NCBI RefSeq assembly: GCF_003751785.1
Contig: NZ_RKIE01000003.1
Coordinates: 124,001 to 188,000 of the forward strand
Reading direction: 5' to 3'
Length of the DNA stretch: 64,000 nucleotides
DNA from: Frigoribacterium sp. PhB160
Lineage (GTDB): Bacteria > Actinomycetota > Actinomycetes > Actinomycetales > Microbacteriaceae
Below are positions 24,925 through 34,466 of the stretch, one piece after another. The notes beneath the pieces were generated by a model that saw only the letters and a list, made by a program, of their open reading frames with translations, ran no database searches and had not been told where the DNA came from. Made by a program: the position numbers and the translations under genes. The first letter of the stretch is position 1; every line of letters begins with the position of its first letter.

Positions 24925-25710
24925 CTACGCGAGCAGGTCCGTGGCGAGGTACCCGGCGTACCCGCCGCGCGTCCGCCCGACGCGTCGTCCGGAGGTCAGC
25001 ACCTCGCCCGCCTCCGACGCGACGATCGACGCCCCCGAGGCGCGGAGCCGCTCCACGAGCGTCACGTCCTCGTGCAGGTCGAGGTCGCCGAACCCCCCGG
25101 CGGCCAGGTACGCCGAGGTCGCCACCCCGAGGTTCGCCCCGTGCACGTGCCCGTTCGGCCGCCCCGGGGTGTGCCGCGACGTCCACGCCGCGATCTGCTC
25201 GGGCGAGAGGTCGGCGAAGTCGGGCCGGACCGTCCCCACCACCACCTCGGCGCCCTCCCGCGCCAGCTCGACCTGCGACGTCAGCCACGTCTCGGGCACC
25301 GCGGAGTCGGCGTCGGTGTTGGCGATCCAGGTGCGTTGCGGGTCGACGCCGAGCAGCTCGAGCTCGGCGAGGGCCCTCGCCACCCCCAGCGACCGGGCCA
25401 GCCCGACGTTGCGGACGCGCGCCTCGACCACCGTCACGCCGGGCGCCAGCCGGGCGACGGCGGCGGTGTCGTCGGTGCAGTCGTCGGCCACGACGACGAC
25501 CACGACCCGCGCCTCCTCGTGTCCGGGGACTCGGGCGGGCTCGCCGTCGGCGGGGCACGACCCGGACAGCCGGAGGCGCGCCCGGCCGATCGAGGCCAGG
25601 CACCTCCCGATGAGCGCCGCCTCGTCACGGGCGGGGACGACGACCGCGATCCCGAGCAGCTCGGGTCGGACACCGCCCGAGGGGGTGTCGAGGCCGATCG
25701 AGCCGGTCAC
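24925..25710 (-). CDS. Family 2 glycosyltransferase
   Basis: A 261-residue GT2 enzyme. The N-terminal motif is AVVVPARDEAALIGRCLAS, the nucleotide/metal motif WIANTDADSAVPETW, and the acceptor loop HVHGANLGVATSAYLAAGGF followed by LHEDVTLVERLR (ED catalytic pair). It has no membrane helices. The GTG at 25710 overlaps the upstream deacetylase/methyltransferase stop (GTGA), and it is the third gene of a coupled operon. It probably uses a sugar nucleotide to build the compound that the deacetylase and methyltransferase then modify. Confidence 0.88.
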   Translation of the reverse strand: MTGSIGLDTPSGGVRPELLGIAVVVPARDEAALIGRCLASIGRARLRLSGSCPADGEPARVPGHEEARVVVVVVADDCTDDTAAVARLAPGVTVVEARVRNVGLARSLGVARALAELELLGVDPQRTWIANTDADSAVPETWLTSQVELAREGAEVVVGTVRPDFADLSPEQIAAWTSRHTPGRPNGHVHGANLGVATSAYLAAGGFGDLDLHEDVTLVERLRASGASIVASEAGEVLTSGRRVGRTRGGYAGYLATDLLA

Positions 25711-27257
25711 CGGAGACCCGTCCGCTCGGCGACCGACCGGCCGTCGCGCGACACGACGTCGAGGAGGAAGTCCGCCTCGACGTGCTGCACCACCCGGGTC
25801 AGCCCGGAGCGGTGCGCCTCCGCCGCGAGCGCCGCGTGCACGGCGTCGCCGCTCTGCGCGAAGTCGCCCTCGTCGTGCCGCCAGTGGCACGCGACGATCG
25901 AGCCGCCCGGCGCGAGCGCGCCGGCGACCGACGACAGCAGGGCCGTCAGCGCCTCGGGCTCGAGGTAGTAGCCGACCTCCCCGATCACGACGAGGTCCCA
26001 GCGGCCCTCGGGCAGCCCCTCGGAGGCGTCGGCCTGCTCGACGCGGACGTGTCGTCGGTCGGCGAGGCGGGCCCGGGCGCGCTCCACGGCGACGGGCGAG
26101 ACGTCGAGCGCGAGGACGCGGTCGGCCCGGTCGGCGAGCTCGGAGGTCACGACGCCGATCGAGCAGCCGATCTCGAGCACTGCTCCGTACCGCTCGTCGG
26201 GCAGCGCGCCCAGAACGAGCGACCGCTTGCGCCGCTCGTACCAGCGCGTCGTCACGCCCCACGGGTCGTCGCGGCGGGCGTGCGTGTCGTCGAAGCGCGC
26301 CGGGTCGGCGGCGGGGTCGTGCGGCCCGCGAGCGTCGGGCGCGGCGGGGTCGGGCGCGGCGGCGGCAGACGCGGGGGCGACAGGTGCGGGGGCGACAGGT
26401 GCAGCGGCGACAGGTGCAGCGGCGACGCGCGCCACCGTGACCGTGACGTGCTCCAGCGCCGCCGTCGCCACGGGCTCGACGACGAAGACCTCCTCGCGGG
26501 AGAAGTGCTCCGCGAAGTCCGGGCGCAGCACCGCCTCGTCGCCGGGAGCCGGGGAGAGGGGACGGAGCTGGCTGACGTACCGGGCGAGGGCGCGCTGCTT
26601 GGCGCCCCGCGCCTCCTCGTCGGTCGTCGCGTGCACCAGGTCGGCCCACGGCACGTCCGGGTGCCCCGGGTCGGCCCAGTGCCACATCCAGATCGGGTAG
26701 CCGAGGAGGCGCGGCGCGGCCGACCGCGCACCCTCGCCCCCGGTCTCGGCCGGGAGCTCGGCGACGACGGCGGCCGCGATCTCGCCGAGCACCCGGTGGT
26801 CGCGGTGCCCGTCGCCGCGCCACGGGGCGAGCAGCAGCCCGGGGCGCCGGTCGCGGAGCAGGTCGGCCACGCGGGCGTGGACCTCGTCGCGGTGCTCGCG
26901 CAGGGCTCCGTCGGGCACGCCGAGGGCGACCACCTCGACGGCGGGGCCGAGCTCGGCGGCGGCGGCCCGCGCCTCCTCGAGGCGGAGGTCGCGGAGCGCG
27001 GCCCGGTCGACGGTCGACGAGTCGGGGTGGGAGGCGGCTCCGTCGGTGACCACGACGACCGTGACCGGCCGTCCGGCGGCGGCCGCGGTGGCGATCAGGG
27101 CGCCGGCCCCGAGGGTCTCGTCGTCGGGGTGGGCGGCGAGCACGACGACGGGCCCGTGCCCGCGCGGGTCGACCTCGGCGAGGGCGCCGAGGGCGAGGCG
27201 CGGGTCGGCGGCCCACACGGCGGAGGGCGTGCCGGCCTCGCGGGCGTCGAAGCTCAC
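25707..27257 (-). CDS. PIG-L deacetylase fused to SAM methyltransferase
   Basis: A 516-residue bifunctional protein. The N-terminal part is a zinc LmbE/PIG-L deacetylase: LAAHPDDETLGAGAL (HPDDE) near residue 40, and PWRGDGHRDHR supplying the distal His ligands. A Pro/Ala/Val linker (about 275-320) encoded by a 15-bp tandem repeat joins it to a class I methyltransferase with motif I VLEIGCSIGVVTSEL and motif IV WDLVVIGEVGYY, similar to NodS-like N-methyltransferases. A plausible role is to remove an N-acyl group and methylate the amine on the same molecule. The GTG at 27257 overlaps the acyl-CoA dehydrogenase-like stop. Confidence 0.92.
   Translation of the reverse strand: MSFDAREAGTPSAVWAADPRLALGALAEVDPRGHGPVVVLAAHPDDETLGAGALIATAAAAGRPVTVVVVTDGAASHPDSSTVDRAALRDLRLEEARAAAAELGPAVEVVALGVPDGALREHRDEVHARVADLLRDRRPGLLLAPWRGDGHRDHRVLGEIAAAVVAELPAETGGEGARSAAPRLLGYPIWMWHWADPGHPDVPWADLVHATTDEEARGAKQRALARYVSQLRPLSPAPGDEAVLRPDFAEHFSREEVFVVEPVATAALEHVTVTVARVAAAPVAAAPVAPAPVAPASAAAAPDPAAPDARGPHDPAADPARFDDTHARRDDPWGVTTRWYERRKRSLVLGALPDERYGAVLEIGCSIGVVTSELADRADRVLALDVSPVAVERARARLADRRHVRVEQADASEGLPEGRWDLVVIGEVGYYLEPEALTALLSSVAGALAPGGSIVACHWRHDEGDFAQSGDAVHAALAAEAHRSGLTRVVQHVEADFLLDVVSRDGRSVAERTGLR
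26371..26430 (-). repeat. 15-bp tandem repeat encoding interdomain linker
   Basis: Four 15-base units (26371, 26386, 26401 and 26416) encode Ala-Pro-Val repeats in the linker between deacetylase and methyltransferase domains. The first three share a GGCGACAGGT core and the last is degenerate. Unit loss or gain keeps frame and changes linker length. Confidence 0.85.
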
Positions 27258-28531
27258 CACGGGTCGACGCCCGTGGGGGCCGCGTCGGGTGCGGCGGGTG
27301 CGGCGGGTGCGGCCGGGGCGGCGGCGGCGGCGAGGGCGCGGTCGCGGTCGCGGACCGCCCCGCCGAGCGACGCGTCGTCCTTCTCGGCGTGGTGCTGGCG
27401 CAGGTAGAGCTCGAGGTCGGCGACGCGCTTGGCGTGCGCGGCGTCGGACGCCAGGGGTGCCGGGCCGAGCGCGTGGGCGACCGCGGCCAGGACGTCCTCG
27501 GCGGCGTGCGCGACGGAGCCGCGCACCCGCTTCGCGAGCAGGCGCCCCTCGGCGCCCGACGCGGCCCCGGCGTCGACGAGCCCGGCGGCCTCGGCGAGCG
27601 CGCGTCGGGCGTCGCCGAGCCGCTCGTCGACGACGCCCAGCGCGCGGAGCAGCCACGGGTCGGGGTCGCGGCGCACCGCGGCGGCGTGCAGGGCGCGGGC
27701 GACGCCCACCGCTCCGCCGTACCAGCACGACGCGACGCCGATGCCGCCCCACTCGAACCCGGCGCGGCGCAGGTACCAGCCGGGCGCCCCCACGGGGAAC
27801 GCCTCGACTTCGTCGAACCGCACGGGCCCCGAGGGGATCTCGGCCATGCCACGGGCGTGCCACGCCCCCGCGACGACCTCGACGCCGGGCTGGCGCAGGT
27901 CCACCGCGAAGAGGCGGCGCTCGTCGCCGACCCAGGCCGTGACGAGGGCGCCGTCGAGCTCGCCGGCGAGCGAGCACCACGGCTTCTCGCCGGAGAGCAG
28001 CCAGGCGGGAGCGGGTGCGTCGGCCGTGGGGGCCGGGTGGGCGGCGTCGGGGGCGGGTGTCGGGGAGGCGGGCCGCGCCTCCTCGTCGACCTCGGCGGTG
28101 GTCGGCGAGGTGAGCCGGGCCTCCAGTCGGGGCGCCGCCCCGGGGGGAGCCTCGGCGGCGAAGACACCCCAGGTGAAGCCCGACGAGGAGGCGCGGGCCG
28201 GCAGCACGACGCCGGTCGCCTCGCCCGTCGTGCCCCGGCCGAGGCCCGCGTCGGCGGTGCGCGCGGCGTCGGCGGCCTGCCTCAGGATCGCGACCGCGTC
28301 GAGGTGCGGCTCGACGGCCCGGGCGAGCGCGACGTCGTGGGCGGCGAGGGAGGCGAGCGCGCGCCAGAGGTCGGCGGTGTGGCCGGTGCCGGGGACGGGG
28401 GTCGGGGTCGCGGGGTCGGTGGCGGAGGTGAGGTCGGCGGCGAGGGCGAGGGCCTCGGCGACGGAGTCCGGGAGGTGGTCGGCGACTCGTCGGGTGATCG
28501 TCCCGTGGTCGGAGGCGCGGGAGAGCTGCAT
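27254..28531 (-). CDS. Acyl-CoA dehydrogenase-like flavoprotein
   Basis: A 425-residue protein with the acyl-CoA dehydrogenase fold. There is an all-helical N-terminus and a beta domain including WLLSGEKPWCSLAG and PGWYLRRAGFEWGGIGVASCWYGGAVG, then a C-terminal helical bundle. It is divergent from classical enzymes and has a Pro/Ala-rich insert near residue 150 and a low-complexity tail, so the substrate need not be a CoA ester. It is the first gene of a three-gene overlapping operon with deacetylase-methyltransferase and GT2. ATG 28531 is the first start. It is divergent from the hydrolase gene. Confidence 0.85.
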   Translation of the reverse strand: MQLSRASDHGTITRRVADHLPDSVAEALALAADLTSATDPATPTPVPGTGHTADLWRALASLAAHDVALARAVEPHLDAVAILRQAADAARTADAGLGRGTTGEATGVVLPARASSSGFTWGVFAAEAPPGAAPRLEARLTSPTTAEVDEEARPASPTPAPDAAHPAPTADAPAPAWLLSGEKPWCSLAGELDGALVTAWVGDERRLFAVDLRQPGVEVVAGAWHARGMAEIPSGPVRFDEVEAFPVGAPGWYLRRAGFEWGGIGVASCWYGGAVGVARALHAAAVRRDPDPWLLRALGVVDERLGDARRALAEAAGLVDAGAASGAEGRLLAKRVRGSVAHAAEDVLAAVAHALGPAPLASDAAHAKRVADLELYLRQHHAEKDDASLGGAVRDRDRALAAAAAPAAPAAPAAPDAAPTGVDPW

Positions 28532-28567
28532 CCTCTGACCGTAGGCCCCCGTGAGGCATGCTCGATC

Positions 28568-28584
28568 CGTGTCCGGGGGACACG
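28568..28584. promoter_or_regulatory. 17-bp palindrome in divergent promoter
   Basis: CGTGTCC-GGG-GGACACG is a perfect dyad with 7-base arms. It lies 37 bases upstream of the acyl-CoA dehydrogenase-like start and 89 bases upstream of the hydrolase start, so one regulator could control both units. No regulator gene is adjacent. Confidence 0.5.
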
Positions 28585-28672
28585 TCTCGGTGACAGCCCA
28601 CCAGACCGACAGGCGGGGCGGGTACGAACGGGAGGCGTGGGGCGCGGACGCGCTCCCGGGAAGGCAGACATC

Positions 28673-29509
28673 ATGACCGAGGTCACCGCCCACCACGGGC
28701 TCTTCAAGGACACGAACCTGCACGTCGACGACTTCGGCGGCAGCGGCCGCACCGTCGTGCTCATCCACGGCTGGCCGCTCTCCGGCGAGTCCTGGAGCAA
28801 GCAGGTGCCCGCGTTCGTCGACGCCGGCTACCGCGTCGTCACCTACGACCGCCGCGGCTTCGGCCGCAGCGACAAGCCGAAGACCGGCTACGACTACGAC
28901 CACCTCACCGAGGACCTGCACACCGTCCTCACCGAGCTCGACCTGCAGGACGTCACGCTCGTCGGGTTCTCGATGGGCGGCGGCGAGGTCGCGCGCTACT
29001 TCAGCAAGTACGGCACCGAGCGCCTCCACAGCGTCGTCTTCGCCTCGGCCGTGCCCCCGTACCTGATGAAGACCGACGACAACCCGGACGGACCCCTCAC
29101 CAAGGAGGCGGCGGCCGACATGACCGCCGGGCTCACCAAGGACGAGGACGCCTTCTACGACGACTTCACCACCGGTTTCTTCTCGGTCGACGGCGTGCTC
29201 AAGGTCACCGAGGAGGAGCGTCAGGACGCCCTCCGCCTCGCCAAGCAGGCGAACAAGACCGCCGCGCTCGAGGCCATGGCGTCGTTCGCGAACACCGACT
29301 TCCGCGAGGACCTGACGAAGGTCACCGTGCCGACGCTGGTCATCCACGGCAACGGCGACGCGACGGTCCCCTTCGAGGGCTCGGGCGCGCGCACGCACGC
29401 CGCCATCGCCGACTCGGAGCTGCACGTCATCGCGGGTGCGCCCCACGGTGCCAACGTCAGCGACGCGGACGAGTTCAACCGCGTGGTGCTGGAGTTCCTC
29501 GCGCGCTGA
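28673..29509 (+). CDS. Alpha/beta hydrolase (non-heme haloperoxidase-like)
   Basis: A 278-residue alpha/beta hydrolase close to the non-heme chloroperoxidase/esterase group. The oxyanion region is LIHGWPLSGESW, the nucleophile elbow GFSMGGGEVARY (Ser), the acid GNGDATVPFE (Asp), and the His in AGAPHGANV. All triad residues are present and the length is normal. Such enzymes hydrolyse esters and can make peracids; the in vivo substrate is unknown. ATG 28673 is well placed. Alone on its strand, it is divergent from the acyl-CoA dehydrogenase-like operon. Confidence 0.92.
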   Translation: MTEVTAHHGLFKDTNLHVDDFGGSGRTVVLIHGWPLSGESWSKQVPAFVDAGYRVVTYDRRGFGRSDKPKTGYDYDHLTEDLHTVLTELDLQDVTLVGFSMGGGEVARYFSKYGTERLHSVVFASAVPPYLMKTDDNPDGPLTKEAAADMTAGLTKDEDAFYDDFTTGFFSVDGVLKVTEEERQDALRLAKQANKTAALEAMASFANTDFREDLTKVTVPTLVIHGNGDATVPFEGSGARTHAAIADSELHVIAGAPHGANVSDADEFNRVVLEFLAR

Positions 29510-29547
29510 CGCGCTTGCCGCGCGGCGCGCGGCGCCGTGTCGACCCG

Positions 29548-29709
29548 CACCCCCGATCCGGCGTCACACCGTCAGTCCCGACGGTGCGACGCTGGTCCGG
29601 GGGTGTGGCGCGTGCGGAGTGCCACCGGGCGCACCGCGCCACATCGACCCGCACCCCCGATCCAGCGTCGCACCGTCCGACCCGACGGTGTGGCGCTGGT
29701 CCGGGGGTG
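29548..29709. repeat. Two tandem 58-bp hairpin repeats
   Basis: Two copies (29548-29605 and 29652-29709, 104 bases apart) each fold on themselves: CACCCCCGATCC at the left pairs with GGTCCGGGGGTG at the right, and the inner part pairs ACCGTC with GACGGT. Several differences between copies keep pairing through G-T wobble, as in structured RNA. Related sequence occurs at 34358-34430 and 48525-48690. No coding gene is supported between 29510 and 30040. Confidence 0.8.
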
Positions 29710-29766
29710 TCGCGCGTGCGGGGCGCCGCCGGGCGCGGTGCTGGTGGTTCGATCGCGGCCGGCGTC

Positions 29767-29971
29767 CGCACCCCACGGACCCGCACACACCCCTGCACGC
29801 GCCGACGGGTCCGTGCGGGTTCAGAGGGTGACGCGGCGGGACGCACGCGGAATGCTCAGTCCGCGCCAGCCCGACACCGTCCCGACGGACGCGGCTGCGC
29901 CGCGCACCCACACCCCACGAACCCACACACACCCCCCAGCGCGCCGACGGGTCTCCGCGGGTCCGCAGGGT
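29767..29971. repeat. Two copies of a 63-bp intergenic element
   Basis: Copies at 29767-29829 and 29909-29971 have identical length and align without gaps to the two copies at 38487-38549 and 38641-38703. They share ACCC...GACCC/AACCC, CACACACCCC/CGCACCCC, GCGCC.A.GGGT and a terminal AGGGT. Together with the hairpin repeats just upstream they fill the 530-base gap after the hydrolase gene. Confidence 0.75.
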
Positions 29972-30040
29972 CCGGGGGCAGAGGTCGCATGCGACCGCAC
30001 ACCGCCGCAGCCCCGCGCGCCGCGCCCCGCGCCCCGCGCG

Positions 30041-31357
30041 CTAGAACGACGTGATGCCGTGCAGCGGCCGCTCCGGGGCGAGCATCGCGCGCAGCTGCTG
30101 CACGGCGCCGCGCCGACGCTCGCGCACGAGGTCCGCCGCCGCAAGGGTCACGGGGTCGACGCCGCCGAGCCAGAGCGAGCCCAGGGTCGCCACGTCGAGC
30201 TCGACGTCCGCCCGGCGGACGCTGGCGCGCTTGACGGTGGCCGCGCCTCCTTCGCTGGTGACGCGGTAGGTGCCGCCGGCCAGGCCGAGCGCGTCGGCGA
30301 CGGCGATCGTGACGACCCCGTCGGCCGCCCACGGCCGAGCCTGCAGGGCCGCGATCGGGTCGAGCACCCGGAGCCACACGTGGTCTTGGTCGCCGGTGAT
30401 GCGCACGGCCCGCGGGTCGGGCAGCACGTGCGGCAGCGGGTCGGACTGGGGTGCCGAGTCGTAGCGGATCGTCGTCACGAGGTCGACGGCGAGCAGCAGC
30501 TGCCACAGGCCGAGGTAGGCGTCGTCGCTCGCCGCCACGAGGTCGACCACGACCAGCACGTGCACGTGCTCGGCGCCGCCCGGCTCGAGCTTGTAGGTGA
30601 CGTAGCCGTCGATCTCGCCCGCGGCGTCGCGGTGCACGGCCGCCCGCACCGCGAGGTCGGGCGAGCCGTCGGGGCGGCGGCGGCCGAGCAGCCTGTTCCA
30701 CGCACCCTCGTGCCGGTCGATCGAGCCGGGGCTGCGCCGGTGGAACGCCGCGAACACGACGGGCGCGACCTCGGCGAGCGCCGACCGCGGGACGAGCTCG
30801 ACCGTGCCCTCGGGCTCGACGACCAGGCCGGAGGCGCGGCGCACGTCGACCTCGACGGCGCGCTCGCGCGTGGCCACGCCGAACCCGAACCGGCGGTAGA
30901 TGCCGCCCTCGCTCGCCGTGAGCGCGGCGACCGCGAGGCCCGAGGCCTTCGCCGCGGTCAGGTCGTCGGTCATCATGCGGCGGAGGACGCCCCGCCGGCG
31001 ATGCGTCGGCTGCACCGTCACGCCGGAGATGAGGTGGGCGTCGAGCAAGGCCCCGCCGCCGACGTTGATCGACTTGGTCAGCGTGACGAAGGTGGCCACG
31101 GGCCAGCCCTCGGCGTCGAGCGAGCCGGGGCGCTGCTGCTTCGCGTAGACGCCGGTCAGCACCCGGCCGTCGTCGACCCCGCGGAGGGTCTCGAGCCCGG
31201 CGGCCAGCGGCGGCAGCTCGCCCTCGTGGAAGCCGAGGCTCGCCGCCTGCGCCCACGCGGCCGAGGCCTCGTCGGCGCGCGGCTCGTCGGCGGTCGACCC
31301 CTCGCCGAGGGCGGGGGAGAACGTGCGGATGTCGTAGTCGTCGTCGAAGGAAGCCAC
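30041..31357 (-). CDS. Eis-like GNAT N-acetyltransferase
   Basis: A 438-residue protein of the Eis (enhanced intracellular survival) family: two fused GNAT domains and a C-terminal SCP2-like domain. The acetyl-CoA loop is VTVQPTHRRRGVLRRMM near residue 95, the catalytic-Tyr region is GIYRRFGFGVAT, and the chain ends in Phe (ITSF), whose carboxylate acts as a base in characterised Eis proteins. Eis enzymes acetylate amines including aminoglycosides; the natural substrate is unknown. GTG 31357 is chosen because upstream codons are non-conserved; ORFs extending to 31492 include repeat DNA. Confidence 0.85.
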   Translation of the reverse strand: MASFDDDYDIRTFSPALGEGSTADEPRADEASAAWAQAASLGFHEGELPPLAAGLETLRGVDDGRVLTGVYAKQQRPGSLDAEGWPVATFVTLTKSINVGGGALLDAHLISGVTVQPTHRRRGVLRRMMTDDLTAAKASGLAVAALTASEGGIYRRFGFGVATRERAVEVDVRRASGLVVEPEGTVELVPRSALAEVAPVVFAAFHRRSPGSIDRHEGAWNRLLGRRRPDGSPDLAVRAAVHRDAAGEIDGYVTYKLEPGGAEHVHVLVVVDLVAASDDAYLGLWQLLLAVDLVTTIRYDSAPQSDPLPHVLPDPRAVRITGDQDHVWLRVLDPIAALQARPWAADGVVTIAVADALGLAGGTYRVTSEGGAATVKRASVRRADVELDVATLGSLWLGGVDPVTLAAADLVRERRRGAVQQLRAMLAPERPLHGITSF

Positions 31358-31380
31358 GTCGGCCAGCGTAGGGCGCACCA

Positions 31381-31396
31381 CCGACGACGTCGTCGG
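31381..31396. promoter_or_regulatory. 16-bp perfect palindrome upstream of Eis-like gene
   Basis: CCGACGACGTCGTCGG is a perfect palindrome centred 32 bases before the GTG. It could be an operator, but such GC-rich palindromes arise readily at this composition, so confidence is low. Confidence 0.35.
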
Positions 31397-31485
31397 CCGG
31401 ACGGAGGAGGCGCGGGTGGACACCACGGGGCGGGCACCCGTCGACTCCCCTCGGGACGGCGGCGCCGCATCCCGTCTCGCGCATC

Positions 31486-31572
31486 GCGTCACGGAAGAAC
31501 GCGGCGCGACGCCCGGAACGTGACGCGACGCGGGGGTGCGAAGCGACGCGACGCGCGGCGCGCGGCGCGCGG
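31486..31572. repeat. CGTCACGTTC-family repeat, copy 1 (inverted)
   Basis: Read on the minus strand this stretch contains GTCACGTTCCGGGCGTCGCG, which matches the copy at 36436 in all but one base and resembles that at 37688. It is flanked by CGACGCGACGCG runs. It lies between two minus-strand genes and has no coding potential that I would defend. Confidence 0.6.
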
Positions 31573-31577
31573 GCCGT

Positions 31578-32423
31578 CTACAGCAGCACCGTGCTGCTCC
31601 GCCACCCGAGCGACTCGTCGCCCGTCTGCCACACGACCGTCAGCCCGCGCGGCGCCCCGTCGGTCGACGTGCCGCCCAGCGGCACGTCGAACGTCCGCCC
31701 CGACCCGGCAGCCGCGGGCTCGGGCACCTCGACGGGCTCGCCGTCGATCCACGCCCACACGGTCGACGGGTAGCCGACGACCGACGGCGCGGTCGCGTCG
31801 GCGCTGGCCGGGCTCGCGAACGACAGCCGCGCCGGGGCCGCCGGGTCGACCGCCTCGGCCGCGGCGACCGGGTCGACGTCGCCGTCCTCGGCCCCGACGT
31901 CGGGGTTCGACCAGGTGTACAGCGACTCCCCCGTCGGCGGCACCCCCGCGTCGTCGAGCCGGAGGCCGTCCGCGGTCTCGCGGACGATCCACGCGTCGGC
32001 CTCCGAGTCGGTCGTGATGCTGACGAGCGTGAAGGCGCCCTCGGGGCCCTCGACGACGTCGGTGCTCCCGGCGAGGAGCTGGCCGGCCTCCTCCGCGGTG
32101 ACGGTGCCGTCGGTCGGCGAGTACTCCGCGAACGTCGCCTCCGAGCCGTAGGACGCCTGCGCCTCCGCGGACAGGAGCGGCCAGGCGGTGGCCGTGTCGC
32201 CGGCGACGATCGCGTCCAGGTACGCGGTGACCAGCGCCTCCTCGGGGGTCGCGGAGGGGGCCGCCGTGGTGGCCGCGTCGGTCGCGGTCACCGTCGTCGT
32301 GACGGTCGGCGGCGCGGCCGTGTCGCCCTCGGCCGGGGTGCACCCGGCGAGGCCGACGACGAGGGCGGCGGTCGCCGCGGTGCCGAGCGAAGCGGTGGTG
32401 AGTCGTGCTCGTGTCTGTGTCAT
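31578..32423 (-). CDS. Putative lipoprotein with NTF2-like region
   Basis: A 281-residue exported lipoprotein. The signal is MTQTRARLTTASLGTAA with lipobox GLAGCT, Cys near residue 28, followed by a Thr/Ala-rich linker (30-60). Residues 60-120 (EEALVTAYLDAIVAGDTATAWPLLSAEAQ) look like the first helices of an NTF2/DUF4878-type domain that follows lipoprotein signals in many actinobacteria. The C-terminal domain is beta-rich. No enzyme residues are recognised. Downstream on the same strand lies the Eis-like gene, separated by a repeat, so co-transcription is doubtful. Confidence 0.8.
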   Translation of the reverse strand: MTQTRARLTTASLGTAATAALVVGLAGCTPAEGDTAAPPTVTTTVTATDAATTAAPSATPEEALVTAYLDAIVAGDTATAWPLLSAEAQASYGSEATFAEYSPTDGTVTAEEAGQLLAGSTDVVEGPEGAFTLVSITTDSEADAWIVRETADGLRLDDAGVPPTGESLYTWSNPDVGAEDGDVDPVAAAEAVDPAAPARLSFASPASADATAPSVVGYPSTVWAWIDGEPVEVPEPAAAGSGRTFDVPLGGTSTDGAPRGLTVVWQTGDESLGWRSSTVLL

Positions 32424-32493
32424 GCGGGCGACGGTAGCGACGCCTCCCCGGGTCGTCCCGGTCTTCCCAGGGGACGAGGAGGCGCGCCCCGCG

Positions 32494-32988
32494 TCACCGG
32501 AAGGAGGCCGCCACCCCGTTGCGGTGGTAGTCGAACACGATGCTCGTGCGGGTCGACGCGACCGACGGCTGTGCCGAGAGGTGGTCGACGACGAAGGTGC
32601 GCACCGCGCTCGAGTCGGCCACGGCGATGTGCACGAGGAAGTCGTCCTGCCCGCCGACGAAGAACACCTGCAGCACCTGCGGCAGGCGGCGCACCGCGTC
32701 CGAGAACTCGGCGATGCTCGCCTGCCGCGCCCCGGGCCGCAGCGTCACGCCGACGATCGCCTGCAGCGGCAGGCCCAGGCTCGTCTGGTCGACGCTCGTG
32801 AGGAACCCGGTGACGACCCCGCGGTCGATCAGCGCCCGCAGCCGGGTGTGCGCGGTCGACGGCGCGACCCCCACGGCGTCGGCGAGCGCGGCGTTCGAGA
32901 TGCGCGCGTCCGTCTTCAGGACGTCGAGGAGGCGTCGGTCGAGCTCGTCGAGCGGGGCGGACCCTCGAAGATCGTTCGGCGTAGACAC
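32494..32988 (-). CDS. Lrp/AsnC family regulator (AldR-like)
   Basis: A 164-residue Lrp/AsnC regulator. The N-terminal helix-turn-helix is ISNAALADAVGVAPSTAHTRLRAL, and the C-terminal RAM domain for amino-acid effector binding includes FVGGQDDFLVHIAV. It is divergent from alanine dehydrogenase, exactly as aldR is in mycobacteria, where it activates or represses ald depending on alanine. The GTG at 32988 lies 195 bases from the ald start, and that gap holds three tandem dyads. Function by context is strong. Confidence 0.9.
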   Translation of the reverse strand: MSTPNDLRGSAPLDELDRRLLDVLKTDARISNAALADAVGVAPSTAHTRLRALIDRGVVTGFLTSVDQTSLGLPLQAIVGVTLRPGARQASIAEFSDAVRRLPQVLQVFFVGGQDDFLVHIAVADSSAVRTFVVDHLSAQPSVASTRTSIVFDYHRNGVAASFR

Positions 32989-33097
32989 GGTGTGAGCTGC
33001 TTTCTCTGGCCTGACGACGTGGTCCGGTCAGTCTCACAGAATCTTCTTCGCCGGAAACGTCGGCGTAACGAACGATCTCCACGATTGGGCCGAGGAG

Positions 33098-33164
33098 CAC
33101 GGCCGGCGCACGCCGGTCGACCCACGGCCGACGAGCGTCGGCGCCCACGGCCGGCAGACGCCGG
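33098..33164 (+). promoter_or_regulatory. Three tandem covarying dyads upstream of ald
   Basis: Three 19-base units at 33098, 33123 and 33146 each begin CACGGCC and contain a dyad: CCGGCG/CGCCGG, CCGACG/CGTCGG and CCGGC/GCCGG. The middle copy has changed on both arms so that pairing is kept. The 23-25 base spacing is close to but not exactly two helical turns. They end 20 bases before the ald ATG. They may be tandem Lrp-type sites or hairpins in the ald leader. Confidence 0.6.
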
Positions 33165-33183
33165 GCGAACGATCGGAGAAGCG

Positions 33184-34287
<1,104 letters not shown>

Positions 34288-34357
34288 GGCGCCGCAGGCG
34301 GTGCGCCGCGGGCGGTCCACGCGCGGGGACCGGGCCGGGGCCGGATCGGTCGGCACC

Positions 34358-34432
34358 GTCGGACCGGCGCTGCACCGTCGGTCCCGCCGGTGCAACGCCG
34401 GTCAGACGGTGCAACGCCGGTCAGACGGTGCA
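34358..34432. repeat. Hairpin repeat related to 29548 element
   Basis: GGCGCTGCACCGTC pairs with a following CCGGTGCAACGCC, and the unit CAGACGGTGCAACGCCGGT recurs in tandem. This matches the inner stem of the elements at 29548-29709. It lies just after ald and may serve as its terminator. Confidence 0.55.
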
Positions 34433-34466
34433 CGGCGAGGGGCGACACGCGGAGCGGCCGGACCAG

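Noticed and set aside
29510-30040. Several ORFs on both strands in the repeat-filled gap
   Set aside because: They follow the hairpin repeats, have Cys/Arg/Pro-rich sequence and no sensible ribosome sites; I treat the region as intergenic repeats.
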